From contig JAGXJF010002739.1 of the NCBI GenBank assembly GCA_019208055.1, positions 558,001-622,000 on the forward strand: a DNA stretch of 64,000 bases, given 5' to 3'. Source of the stretch: Stipa capillata (lineage: Eukaryota; Streptophyta; Magnoliopsida; Poales; Poaceae). The position numbers and the translations under genes are program-made. A model generated the notes under the pieces. The model was not told the DNA's origin and did no database searches. It saw only the letters and a list, made by a program, of their open reading frames with translations. Shown here piece after piece: positions 50,062-62,600 of this stretch. Positions within the stretch are counted from its first letter, which is position 1, and every line of letters begins with the position of its first letter.

Positions 50062-50744
50062 GGGAATTTTACACAAACGCCACTAGTCTCAGACCTAATT
50101 CAGTTTCTGCCGTTACTATTTGGCTAATTACAAAAATATCACTGTTTCATTAGTTTAGTTTACATATTTGCTATTTTGCACTGTTACTATCAGGTCAAAG
50201 ATTGTTTCACCCTGCTGGGCGATGCGAAAGTACGGAAATACCCTAATAAGCTCTTTGTTGCATGTAGCAAAAATAGAATTTCCACATCACAAAAACATCT
50301 GACAAAATTACTAAAAAAATATGTATACTTGCAAAATTTCATGCAAAATAATGCATTTTTATGTGCTGTGAAACTAAAATAAATTCAGTGTTCAAATAGA
50401 CCTAAAATTTCTTCTTCTTTTGCAGACTAGAAATTTTATAAATCTTTTACAAAAATTTACAGATTCATAGTGTGTTCTCATATATACATGTGAGAATTTT
50501 TTTTGGATTTTTTAAATTTTCAAACACACTTTTAATTTTTGTTAAAATAAACTAGACACCCAAGGGTATTTTAATACTTTCATGTGGCCCAACGCGGTTA
50601 AACAGCCTTGACTGGACGGTAACAGTGCATAGTAGCAAATGTGTAAAGTAAACTAACGGAATAATGACATTTTTATAATTAGCTAAGAAGTAATGACATA
50701 AGCTAAATTGGATTTGAGACTAGTGGCATAGATGTAAAACTCTG
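50062..50744. mobile_element. Mutator-like element with long terminal inverted repeats
   Basis: The arms, about 50062-50195 and 50610-50744, are inverted copies of each other over about 130 bp (GGGAATTTTACACAAACGCC at the left; the right end complemented reads CAGAGTTTTACATCTATGCC). The flanks are TTCTATCAT (50053-50061) and TTCTATAAT (50745-50753), a 9-bp target duplication with one mismatch, as for Mutator transposons. The 683-bp element has no transposase. Confidence 0.85.
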
Positions 50745-50753
50745 TTCTATAAT

Positions 50754-51505
50754 TTACTAGGATCAGCTGCATATGATGGTCTCTAAAAGGCAAATTTTGG
50801 AGTATGGGAGTATGACTTTTTTGCGCCAAAGATTACCCTATTATTATTGCGTTCCCATCTTACATAGCAAATTTAGATCTTGTTGCTGATAAAAATATAT
50901 TAAAGAAACGATTTTCTTTGAAAGCATTAAAGAAATGATTTATTAGTTATTGCAAAACAAAAGGAAAGGTCGGGTATTTTCCGTGTGCATAGAAAACAAG
51001 TAAATTAATAGAATTTGAATAAAATGAAGCCCAATGATTTGAGGTACCTTTTCTACGTCTAATTAAAAAGCGTAACTTTTAGTACTACATAGATGGATTA
51101 ATAAAAAGGAAAGTTTCACTTACCTTTTCATGGAATTAAAAATTAAACCTAAGTATAAAATCATCAACTAATTCCATTAGCTTCCTTTTTGTTCACCGAC
51201 TTCAACTCAAGAGAACCAAACGGAGCCTATAGTCGTCGAGCGACATGCGGAAAGTCCCTTCAATAAAAAAGGTGCTAGTTATCCAATAATTTAGAATGGT
51301 GACCACGTACGATTCTATATTTCGGTTAAGCTAAGGTGTCGTGTCATCTGTAATTACGAATAAGTAGGATTTGGTTCTTATGTTGACCTGTGTACTTATA
51401 CCGATATAGAGATCTAAATTTGCAATTCTAAAGTTTAAGACCGAAGTGATCGACATACCTTAGTGCACTTTATATTGTACATACTGAAGTTACTTAATTG
51501 AACTA
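50754..51505. other. AT-rich sequence, nothing recognised
   Basis: No ORF or repeat of note between the Mutator-like element and the Stowaway MITE. Confidence 0.45.
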
Positions 51506-51748
51506 TTCCCTCTGTCCCATAAGACAAGACGTATTTTGATTGCTTAAGACAAGACTTTAATCATCATTTACTCTATTAATATATGGTTTACGTGATACAA
51601 AGTCATAATCATAAGTAAGTATTTTGATATAAATCTAATAATATTAATTAATTTTATGTGATATAAATCACATACTAATGGAGTAGTTGTTGATCAAAGT
51701 TTTATCTCAATCAATTAAAATATACCTTCTATTATGGGACGGAGGGAG
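51506..51748. mobile_element. Stowaway MITE
   Basis: It begins TTCCCTCTGTCCCATAAGAC and ends ATTATGGGACGGAGGGAG, with TA on both sides (51504-51505 and 51749-51750). The 243-bp palindromic element shares interior sequence with 37538-37752. Confidence 0.9.
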
Positions 51749-51750
51749 TA

Positions 51751-53989
51751 TTTAAGAAAAGCTTATTGCAGAAAATCCAGGGGTAGCAGAAATTTGTCAA
51801 AAATCACGTACTAGCCTTTTCCACATGTATAATTGTCCTATTGTATTGGCCCCACATATGTACTACCTTTCGACATAGTTAGTTATACCGATACGTATGT
51901 ATCTACGTAGAGCCGTAGACTACAAAAGTGAATGGAAACATTGGATATGTACGGCTGCACGAAACTACTTACAAAGAGGTCACCTGATCAACACACTTGG
52001 CTACCTTGCACTTATCGTGACTTTGACGGTTAGTGCCATGGTAGCCAATTGTATACTATATTTTGACAAATTGGAGCTTATCACATTGAAGCTGGTCCAA
52101 GGAGAAAGCTACGTTACAGCTTTTGTTAATTATTACCATGTTTTCTGGGGCTTGCATGGATCCAACACTTTCTCCTAAATCTCAGAATAAAGTTTCAGTA
52201 ACTGCTGCCTTTTGAGTCTGGAAAGAACAAAAAGGTTCAGGAGCAATGCAAGACAAAAATCATGATCTCAAGACAAAAAGGTGGAGTAGTTAATTACTAC
52301 TTGCAAAATCCATAGCGTTTTGCATCTTGAATTTTAATCATTTCAGCTGCAGTAACAGCTAGGTTACATTTTTGGAAGTAAGATATTATTTAAATCAATG
52401 AAATATATCTAAAATTAGTTAATTAATTTTGAGTTGTTTGATACATGTGGTATTTTCTTCAACTCCGGGGCTATTCCTGTGAAAAATATTCAGGGTAGGT
52501 ACTGGCTAAAAGTGTAATATTACACACATAATAAAGAGTAGTACTACTTCTAATTGTTGTTACTACTGAAGACATGCAATCATCTATGGACGGCGCTTTG
52601 TTCACGGAAAGATGCATGTATTAGTCATCGATTACGAAAGTTGAGGAGCTAGCGCAGAGGTAGTCAAGCAAGTTTCTTAGCTAGGGTGTCGTACGTATTC
52701 TGCCTTCCACGCCATCCTTAGATCTCACATGCACATTCAGTCTCAGAGAGAGAGATGTTTGCTTCCAACACACTCTCCTCATGGCCATCTCTCTACAGTG
52801 ATCGCATTCACATGTACAGTCCATGCATGACAGCTCTACCTAGCTATGCATGTATCCCTCTCAAAACTTGATCTCATATTGTAGTGCCGTGCGTACGTAA
52901 CATGTAATAACTAGTACGTAGTAAGATCTCGGTCAAATATGGAGCGTAGCCTTTTTTGTTCCTTTTTTGATACAGGAGACGACGAGCAAAACATAAAGTT
53001 TTTGTAACGGCCAGATGAATGAAGTGTCTAAAGCTCATGACCTTTGGTGATTCCCATGCATGTCTGGATATGCATGGACGCTTCAAAATTCACGCAAACA
53101 CGGGGCTACGGTTTCCGGATACAGATGGCGATTGTCGTGTCCCTTAATTCTATTTTTTCTACTTGTTTGCTTAATTTGACACTTTGCAATTGCAACGGAT
53201 GTAGAGCAGTATCTAACCATAGCTAGCAGCAAGCGCGTACGTTCGTTGCATGCAGCCACGTTACTTTATTGTTATCACATGAATTGAAGAGTCCAAAAGC
53301 AGCTGCTCATAACAAGCATACGTTGAAACGTATGGCTGAAGATAGCTAGCTAGCCGGCCAGCGCATTTAGAACAATTGCCATCAACGCGGTGGCGTACGT
53401 GGTCTAGTGGGCTGGACGATAATTTAGGAGTTTTGCTTCAGTACACTCTCTCTATAGGCGATTACGATTTTCAATACAAATTAACTGTGGTTTAAAACTT
53501 AACTCTTTAGTCGAAAATGGTAGTATACTTATTTACATGGTGGATTATTCAACAAAATCATCTTTCTTTCTCTCCTAACCTTTTCCTCCTGTAGGGACCC
53601 ATCCCTCAAGCCGGCGGCAAATCGCTACGAGCTATTCGTCCGTTTGTCCTTAACGGATTCTACTCGCCAGCCGCGATGTATGGTCAAAATAGATCCATGA
53701 GAATCCTAATTAGATCAATCTCTCGCACACACACATGCACTGCCTCCGGTAATTTTGCAACATCCCTCCAACACAATCCGTTCCTTTGCCTTGGACCGTT
53801 GGCCGTCCTGGAGAATAACCAAAGTCTACTTCCATGGCTACGACCAAATTGCTTTATGCTCGGAGAATTTGCACGGCTGTTACGAATTTACATGTTATGT
53901 CCTCCATAGGGTGGGGGCGGGATGCGGTAAGGGGAGAAGAGGAAGTAAAATTACATAACTAACCTTTATTGAGTGGCTTTAAGATCCTT
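51751..53989. other. Gene-free region
   Basis: ORFs such as plus 51897-52178 and plus 53676-53909 lack domains or splice context. CATGCATG-type (RY) and GA-rich stretches occur at 52740-52860. Nothing else is supported. Confidence 0.45.
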
Positions 53990-55560
53990 TCACCCTTTAT
54001 AGAGAGTGTACCCAAACAAAACTCATACTTTAGATATACTATATATTTATGTTTACAAAATTATGTCAAACATGCATATTATGCTGCCACAATTAGTTTT
54101 ACCGATGTTCATGGATTACCCTTAACGGATGTTACCGGCATCCCATGTTTTATATTATTTTATGTGCGACTGGATTATATAGTTAAGTACAATTCTTAAC
54201 ACTCGTTATGGGTTCCTTACCTACATGTAAGGAGCCCTCCCACCCAACCTGCCCACCTTCTACCACCGTATAACCATTATGAGTTGGATATATGTCATAT
54301 AGATAACTGCGCCGGTTAGTACCTTGTCGTAGATATAAGTCTAGACAATAAACTTATGGCACTCCCAGTCGGTTACGACGATCTCCGGGCGTGTCTAGGG
54401 AGAACGAGCGAGAGCAAAGCGTGAAGTAGTCGTTTGTGTAACTTCGTATTCGTGTTTAGAGCGTGGAGTTGAGAGTTTACAAGTGGAAGAATCCTCCCCT
54501 TCACACTACCCTCCAGGGGGTATTTATAGGGTTTGAGGGAGGGGAAAATGCAAAATTATAGTTTTACCCCCCAAAGTACGGGACTATTACAAGGGCATGA
54601 CGGTCATTTCCCTACCCCTAAGGAATCTTAGAAGAATATACACGGGCATCTTTAGGGGGATCTTCTGTATAACGTAATGACCTTGACGCGGAGAGCGTCG
54701 ACGAGAACCTTGACAGTGTTGCGGTGATCCTGAACGACGCCGATTAGGGATAGCGCAGAAACCCTCCTCCTTATGAGCAAATATCTAAGCCAATTAGGCC
54801 ATTTTAAAAAATTTATTTAGATGTTATTTTGCACTAAATTATGCAAACCACATATTGTAATGCCACAATCAATGTACTAAGCTTTTAGGATGACCTTAAA
54901 TTGATGTCACCAGAAAACCCGCGCTATAATATTTTGTGACTTGGTGCAAAATGGATAATATGGCTGGTTTGTTGCAGTTTGTAACACCCGGTATCAGCGC
55001 GCCAGTTAGTACCTCCTTATCATCAAGTATCTTAGTTGGTTAAGCCAGTCTTAACCATTTAGCTTAGATGTAGTCCCTATGTAGAAATGCGACAATTATT
55101 TACCTGTATTTCTGTTACTGATTAATAGATGTCTCTGGTAACCTACGTTTCGTATTGTTGGCGTCGTAGTTGTAAATTGGATTACATATTTTGTTGTATT
55201 GTAGCACACCTTAGCTACGACAATTGGTACCTTCTTATTAGAAAATTTCTAAGCTAATTAAGCAATTTTAATCATTTAATTAAGATATAATTTAGGTGTA
55301 GATGATTATGTCAACCATGCATATATAATGTGACCATTTATTTATGGTATTTGTGATATCGATAAATATATGTGACTGACAACCTGCGTTTGTACAGAAT
55401 TGTAAATTTTGTTGAGATCTACAGAGAGGAGGTGGATGTCAGTGACAACCTGTGTTTATGCTGTGACGTGGTTGTAAAATGGATTATAAATTTGCTGCAA
55501 TTGATAACACTCATTTCTGCCGATCAATTCACAGGAATTTGCATTCGAAGAAACAGTATC
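53990..55560 (+). repeat. Degenerate tandem repeat of about 220-240 bp, about four copies
   Basis: Copies share an ordered set of phrases: GCGCC(A/G)GTTAGTACCT, CTTAT…AAATATCTAAGC, AATTATGTCAAACATGCATATTAT, TAACCTGCGTTTCGTATT and TGTAAATTGGATTATA. They are recognisable at about 54000-54320, 54769-55010, 55014-55232 and 55233-55370, with a further partial copy to 55530. The array is interrupted by a solo LTR. It is non-coding and AT-rich. Confidence 0.7.
54325..54768 (-). mobile_element. Solo LTR related to the Tat LTRs
   Basis: The sequence starts TGTCGTAGATATAAGTCTAG, then ACAATAAACTTATGGCACTC, paralleling the Tat LTR start (TGTCGTAGCAACGAGGCTAG). A TATTTATAGGG promoter box at 54520-54530 and the ending GGATAGCGCAGAAACCCTCCT also align with the Tat LTR, which ends GGGTAGCGCGGGGACCCCTT plus a few bases. 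No internal region is present. The tandem repeat it interrupts resumes directly afterwards. The last 7-9 bases of the LTR, and so a clean duplication, are missing. Confidence 0.75.
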
Positions 55561-55574
55561 CTTATTTCATAATA

Positions 55575-57600
55575 TGGCGGCAGGAGCACTAACGATCAAT
55601 TAAGAAGTAACAATGTCTAGAATATTTATCTCAATAAAACCGGTCATCATAGAAATGTGCATGTCGTTATTTTGTTTCCAAAATGAAGCGGGCTAGTAAA
55701 CAATTTATGTAATTCTTATCTAAATGAAACCAACGAGAGCGTAGAAATGTGCATTCCAGTATGTTTATTTTGTTTCTAAAGTAAGGTGGAGCACCGCCAA
55801 TTATAAAGAAGAAAAATTGTAGGACGACTTATCTAAATGAAACCGCCAAGCATAGAAATAAGCATTAATTCTGGCTTCTATATTGTTCCAAAATAACGTG
55901 GACACTGTCTATCTATTAGAAAGGAACAATTTCCGTAAGACTTATCTAAATGTAACTCAAGCGTATAAATGTGCATTCCGATACCGCTATTTTTTTTCCA
56001 ACATAAGGAAGGGGCACTACCGATAATTAAAAGTAACAATTTGTGTAATACTTATCTGAATGAAACCCACAGATAGAGAAACATACATCCAAACAGAAAC
56101 GGTAAGGTAGGAGCACCAACGATCAGTTAAAAATTAAGAAATTATGTAGTACTATATTTGAATGAAAGCATCCAGTGTAGAAATGTATGTTGGAATAGAT
56201 TTATTTTTCTTCCAAAATAAGACAGGACCTTCATGGACCAATTAAAAAGTAACATTTTCTGCATTACTAATGTAAGCAAAAACACCAAGCATAGTAATTT
56301 GCATTCCACTATCTTTTTCTTCTCTTTCCAAAATGTGGTAGAAGCTATGCCGATCAATTAAAAAGGAACATTTTCTATAATACTTATCAAAATTAAACCT
56401 GCACAAATGCTCGTTTAGATAAGTAACAATTTCTGCAATGCCTAAGTGATAACGCCAAGCGTAGAAATGTGCATTCCGGTATCTTTAGTTGTTTCAAAAA
56501 TATGTTAGAGCACAGCCAATCAACTAAAAAGTAACAAATTATGTGTAGTACTTATCTAAATGAAACCGTAGAGCATAGAAATGTGCATTCAAGAGTAACG
56601 ATATCGATCACTTTGTTTCAAAAATAAGGCAAGGGCGCGTAGACAGTGTGCATTCCGGTATCTTTATTTTTTTCTAAAGTAATTAATGCGTGGCATTGTC
56701 GATCAAATAAAAAGTAATTTTTTTGTAATACTTATCTAAACGAAGCCGAGCAAATAAAAAGTAACAATTCATGTAATACTTGTCTATATGAAAGCACCGA
56801 GCGTGGATATCTGCAATCAAAAAGTAAAGTAATCTCTATTTTGTTTCAAAAATGAGGTAGGAGCATTGCCGGTCAATTAAACAGTAACGAGCTCGGTATA
56901 GTACTTAAATAACGTAGCACTATTTATCAATTAAGAAGTATTAATTAGTGTAATTATTATCCTAATGAAGCTACGGAGCGTAGCAATGTGCATTCCGGTA
57001 TTTTTATTTTGTTTCCAACATAAGGCAGGAGAATTGCACATCTATACTACTTTATAAAAGTGATAGTTTTTCCTCTTATCTTCAAATCAGTTTGCACCGT
57101 CCGATCATAATCATCCAATGGCTAATATTACTTTGATGGTCTATTATCTAAAAATTACCCACCATATCATTCACTTAAAGTTAATAGTAATTACCCACTA
57201 TTGCCCTTACTTAAAGTTAATAGATAGTTCTCCATAATTGCCACTGCTATACCTTGCGGCGCCCCTCTCTCCCGATTTGTATCACACGTGGCCACCGCGC
57301 TCACGCCACGCTTTGACCGTGCCCGTATGCCACTGCCGTTGTCTCCTTTGACACGATATAGTATAGATTATGTTTTTAGCTATACATATTCTAAAAACGT
57401 ATGTTATTAAAAGTAACAATGCATCTAATACTTATTTAAATGAAACCGCCGATCTAGAAATTTGGTGATGGACGATATCTTTATTTCTATTGAAAATTAA
57501 CGCAGGAGCACTGTAGATGAATTAAAAATCAATAATTTGCAATACTTATCTAATTGAAACTTGGTTCCGAAATTAAAAATGAACTGCATACAGCGTATGT
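55575..57600 (+). repeat. Degenerate tandem array of about 100-115 bp units upstream of the LBD gene
   Basis: The phrases 'AAAAAGTAACAATTT-TGTAATACTTATCTAAATGAAACC', 'AGCGTAGAAATGTGCATTCCGGT' and 'TTTATTTTGTTTCCAAAATAAGG-AGGAGCAC-GCCGATCAATT' recur in this order about 15 times. Spacing between GTAGAAATGTGCATTCC-like cores varies from about 75 to 175 bp because of indels. It is strongly AT-rich and non-coding, and ends about 650 bp before the LBD start codon. Confidence 0.8.
57040..57368. mobile_element. 329-bp insert with 10-bp terminal inverted repeats
   Basis: ATCTATACTA (57040-57049) is the inverted repeat of TAGTATAGAT (57359-57368). The interior is unlike the surrounding tandem array, and units resume on the right. 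The left end, TCTATACTACTTTATAAAAG, resembles 5' ends of some grass Helitrons, but no CTRR end or hairpin was found. No clear target duplication is visible, so the class is open. Confidence 0.5.
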
Positions 57601-58249
57601 AAGGGAAGAATGTCATGTTAGGAACACATGGGAGAGTGCGCGCGCTAAGATACCTTTCAATAGCGGTCGGGTGGTAGCTAGTTTTAGATAGACAAAACTA
57701 ATTAATCACACACATAGGGAGATCTATAGAGGGAGAGAGGATGGGTGCAATACCAATTGCCATATGTTTCCGGTCTTCTCCTTGGGCCAGTTTGCTTCAC
57801 GCAATATTCTAACCCCTCGAGAAAGGGAAGTGTATGTACTGGTATTGCTATTTTGCAACCCCCTCTGCCTTGGCTTTGAAGTCTAGCTCATCAATGCAAC
57901 GGCGCCAAAAGAAGCATGTATATAGAAAACCAGCAGATAGACCTAAGGAATTCAAGCAACACCCAGAAATTAGCAGCACCAAGTTAGAAACTATTAATGC
58001 ACTACCAGTATATATATACATGCATACACCACCCCTCCACCAATGGGACAAACAACATCTACACATCACTTGCATGTGCATTTACATTCCTGCCCCTCCC
58101 TCCGCTCTATATCGTCAAACCGCCTCCCCTCCCTTCTCACTTCTCTCCTTACAGGTCGCTCCCTCATCTGTAAGAAACGACAAGTTTTAACCCTACACAT
58201 AGAAAGCAAGAAGGCTGGTCAAGAAACAGAGAAGCCATTAGTTTCAAGG
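57600..58249 (+). promoter_or_regulatory. Upstream region and 5' leader of the LBD gene
   Basis: Between the repeat array and the ATG lies a non-repeated segment with a CT-rich part at 58080-58170 (…CTCTATATCG…, …TCTCTCCTTACAG…). The TTACAG at 58150-58155 could be the acceptor of a 5'-UTR intron. The transcription start is not defined. The reading frame of the LBD gene remains open upstream to about 58043, but without the conserved domain, so the ATG at 58250 is taken as the start. Confidence 0.4.
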
Positions 58250-59655
58250 ATGAGCTCGTCGCTGAGCGGCAGCACAGGAGGAGGAGGAGGAGGAGGAGGA
58301 GGGGGAGGGCCGTGCGGGGCGTGCAAGTTCCTGCGGCGAAAGTGCGTGAGCGGGTGCATCTTCGCGCCCTACTTCGACTCGGTGCAAGGGGCGGCGCACT
58401 TCGCGGCGGTGCATAAGGTGTTCGGTGCCAGCAACGTGTCCAAGCTGCTCCTCCAGATCCCTCCCCACAGGCGGCTCGACGCCGTCGTCACCATCTGCTA
58501 CGAGGCACAGGCCCGCCTCCGCGACCCCGTCTACGGCTGCGTCGCCCACATCTTCGCACTCCAACAACAGGTATATATGTACTGTGCTTGCTAGCTTCAC
58601 TCTCTTAACGTGCCATCAACCATCATCATCATCATCATTGGAAGATGATGATGATCCAATCCATGCATGATCGATGGATGGATCTCGAATTGTTGCTTTG
58701 GAAGGTGCACTTCGATTTCGATCTGTTTCTGTTTCTTTTTTTGGGGTTTGTGTCTTTTTTCCCTTTTGGGAGGAGGAAAGGCTAGCAAGTCAAGCAAGCC
58801 AAGGGAAGGGAGTTAATCAGGAAGGGACTTTCTGTTACCCATGATGTGCACATCGATCTCCTCGTCTCCATCCTACCATTAAATTCCGTCATCTACCCTT
58901 TTTTTTTGTTCATATTATTTCTCCTTAATTTGGTTCCTCTTTTCTGATGGATGATCTCCATCTATCACATCATCATATCTCTGTTAGGGATTTTCATTTG
59001 TTGATGAAACCAAGAAGGGAATTAAGCCCTAGCATCAATCTCTACTTCTCTAGTAGTCCTAGTCTATAATGGTAGCTGCCCACCCACCCAGCTCCCTTCT
59101 TGGAAACATTTGTCCCTTAATTTTCTTTACATTTCATAAAGATGCGTGTGTCTTTGATCATATTCTTTGGTGATCTATGAAAATATCTGCTGTGAAGTTT
59201 GCAGCCATTGCAGTGATCTGATCTAACTCCTCTTTGTTGGTGCATGTCATGATCAATCGATCCCCCAGGTGGTGAACCTCCAAGCCGAGCTCGCCTACCT
59301 GCAAGCCCACCTCGCCACGCTGGAGCTGCCGTCGCCACCGCCTTTCCCGCCACAGCCTCATGTGCCGATGACCGCCGCGTTCTCCATCTCCGACCTGCCG
59401 TCGTCGTCGTCCGTCATCCCGGCCACCGTCGACCTCTCGTCCCTCTTCGACCCGCCGACGCAGTCCCAGTGGGCCTTCCAGCAACAACACCAGCAGCAGC
59501 AACTCCACCAACAGCCATATGGCCGGATGGGTGAGGGCTCCGGCGGCAGAGGCGGCAACAGCGACGGCGGTGACTTGCAGGCGCTGGCGAGGGAGCTCCT
59601 GGACCGGCGATCGGCAGGGTCGAAGACCCAGCAACCACCGCACACACCGTGTTGA
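58250..59655 (+). CDS. LOB-domain (LBD) transcription factor, class I, LBD18/LBD30-like; exons 58250-58570 and 59269-59655
   Basis: Two exons joined by a 698-bp intron (GTATAT…CCCCAG) encode 235 residues. After an unusual run of 11 Gly (10-20) comes the LOB domain, with its zinc-finger-like block CGACKFLRRKCVSGC (C22, C25, C32, C36). The GAS block ends around FGASNVSKLL (58-67). The coiled coil has leucines L104, L111, L115 and L122 in the LX6LX3LX6L pattern. The intron falls right after Q107, the conserved position in this family. The C-terminal part is Ser/Pro- and Gln-rich (QQQHQQQQLHQQ), likely a regulatory tail. LBD proteins bind GCGGCG-type DNA and regulate organ boundaries, roots and vascular development. 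The YGCVAHIFALQQQV-type block is closest to the Arabidopsis LBD18/LBD30 group. The grass name is not assigned. Confidence 0.95.
58571..59268 (+). other. Intron of the LBD gene
   Basis: The 698-bp intron has GT-AG ends and contains CAT(C/G)ATCATC-rich stretches at 58620-58660. Nothing coding was recognised. The position immediately before VVNLQAELAYLQ is usual for class I LBD genes. Confidence 0.9.
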
Positions 59656-62600
59656 CTGCCAACTAGCTAGCTCTAGCTGGACTAATTGATCAGGATTCAG
59701 GAATATTTAATCGTACATTCATTTTGGAGACGAATACATGAATCTAAGTGTGAGAAAATGCGCGAATTCATGGCCGATATAGAACAAGGACGATGACTCT
59801 GACTATGACGACGATGATGTGGTGGAAGATGGTAGGTAACAGGCATTGCCCGATTTTCGCGTATCAGCTTTGTTCATGGCCGGGGGTGCAAAGGGTGCCC
59901 ACTTGCTCCTTTTATATGATGCCTGGGAGTTTGGTCCAGAAGGGGAATTGCCTGGGGGTGAGTTCTTAGCTAGCTGTAGCCTGATGTTACTAGTATATCC
60001 ATCTGCTGTTGCCTTTGTCATTGTTCCACTGCAAATAATTCTAATTAATTACAAACCTGATAACTAATTACTGTCATATGCCTAGCTAGCTAGCATGCAT
60101 CTTCTTGTCACAGATTGTTTGACTGCTTGTTTTAGTTTCAGCTAAACATGTGAACTGAACTGAAGTTTGTCTTAATTTGGGAGTTATTGGTATCTGAAGA
60201 GTGGTCAAAGCAATGTGATAGGTGAGTTAGAGACAGGTGTTAAGGTTGTTTAATACTTGTGTCAGTATTTTCGAGTAGTACTACGCATGCAGCCTTAGTC
60301 AGTAGTCACTTTCTGTTGGGGCACAACACAAGCTTAATTCCTCTCTCTGTAGATGGGAGTTGTGTATCTGGTGCTAAACGATTAGCACGGGTTTGGAGTT
60401 GACGAGAGAGAGAGAGAGAGAGAGAGAGAACAGAACAGAACAGTTTTGTTGGGGCATGTTTGACTAAGACCATGCATGCATGTTATCTCTTCCTATATGT
60501 TTCTTGAAGTTATATCATATGCCCTTGTATTCAGGACTCCCTTGTTATCATTGTTGGAAAATGAAAAACGGTTGGGGTATGATTAATATGAGACCATAGG
60601 AAGGTACATGTATCAATTTTTAATCTTCTTTGTGTATACGCTTCTATCCTGCATACAGAAGTTTCAATTGTCCTACATGTAGGAGTTTGATCAAGACCCT
60701 GAGCGTCAATTCCAAGTTCTTTATGAGCGTTTCTTAGTTTGTGAAAACATTCATAAGTTGTCATGTGTATGCACTATATATGCAGTAGACAGTTACCATG
60801 CTACTAGTGCCATACCCCAGTTAAGCTAATTCAAGTCCTACTATTTTGCAACTCTCTAACAATGGCAAATTAAGACTCGCTGTGAACCTAGCTCTAAAGC
60901 ATTTATATTGGTTTCTATTTATGCTGATTAATTAGTCGCACTGTTCATAAATAATGCCAAGTTCGTAAATAATGATCCATGCCTCTGTGTAAGGCTCTAT
61001 AAAGTGTCCATCTATGTATTTTTGTTATTTGGTGAACACTTGCCATATATTATCATGTCTATTGGATCTCCTACTATTAGCATTGATATATAAGTGAACC
61101 TTACACATGGGGGACGTCTTTTCTTGATATATGCAGAGGATATATAGATGCAAATACTTGACTTCCCGCACTTGCCTATACTGGCTACCTTGTCATGTAT
61201 ATTTGGTATGAACAATTAAGTGCATATATATCTATCCCTAGCTTGTATGATTTGGTTAGACTGTGAAGAGCTGTAGGAGAAATTCTGGTGCACGCATACA
61301 CAAAGTACCGTTCTGTACTTAAATGATGATATTATTCATTGAAGTGTCTAGCCTTCTGCTACCAAGATGATTAACTCATTCATCAATGATAATACAATTA
61401 ATGCACATGATATATGAAATAGTTGTGTCATCGCTATCTTCAATTTAGTTTGTAGACCGTCTATAAATGATTGTTTCATTCCGTAACATTACTGGAGGGC
61501 ATCTCAAATTCATGTCAAAGAACACCGGAATTTTGTACAAAAGAGACATCATTCATTGTGCTAGATTTCCTTTGAAATTCATATGTTCCCATAATGGCCC
61601 TTAAATTGCTAAATATGCATGATATCTTATCCTGTATTTTGAAACGCTACACAGTGCCCGCATTGTTTTAGTTTTTCCTGAAAAATAACTTTAATTTAGA
61701 TGTTTCCAGGCTGAATAAGTCAATTTTCAAAGCAGAAGTCGGTAGCCATTTTTTAGCTAAGTTCTTATTTCAAGCAATAGGAACTGAAAAAACTTCTTAA
61801 TATAGGCAAACTTGGCCATACTAGGTGTGGCGTTTGTCAAAGGATACTGAAAAATCAATAATTCGCTAATGAACATGAATATCACAGGCCATTATTTCGG
61901 ACCCATCAGAATATTACAAGCCCTAGTTTACAGATTTTTTAAAGATTGCTCATCAGTAACACAAACCATTAGGCTTCGCTGTAAATGTTCCACTATAAGG
62001 TCTCTTCTCGACTGTTATCTCTCACAAATAGAAATATTATTATTTAAATGGATATGATGTGTTCTAGCAAACTACCAAAAAAATTGCACTGCCACCAACC
62101 AGTTATCGACAAACGCCACATGTTGTGTACTCATGATGTTTCCACATAGTTGTACTATATTGAATTAAATCTAAGATGGTCAATAAAACGTTCCCCTAGA
62201 TTGTGAAAAAAATATTGTTATTCAACAGAAAATGTTCAACTTTTTTCGAGAAAAAAATTACTATAATTCGTGAAAAATATTCCACTAGCTTTAAAACAAT
62301 GTTCCGCTGGTTCAAGAAAATCGTTCCGAAGTTCAAAGATGAAGGTGTGAATTTGTGTTGATCCCATACTTTCATGTTGAATAATGCAAAATCGGTCATC
62401 GTCGTAACAAAATCATGGCATATGTAAGAAAACAGCGTTGAAATATATCAAGTAGGTCTTATTTTGAATCTCTCCTCGCGGTGAACATAAACATGAAAAT
62501 GGATCTCGAGCAGGGTAAAAGAGAAGGTAGAAAAAAGAAGAGTAGTTGCACCAATAAATAATGAAAACAATGGAAGAAATAAGCAGAAGTAAACAATGGT

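Noticed and set aside
58043..58249. Upstream in-frame extension of the LBD frame
   Set aside because: No ATG in good context and no conserved residues. The translation looks like leader sequence and may contain an intron acceptor.
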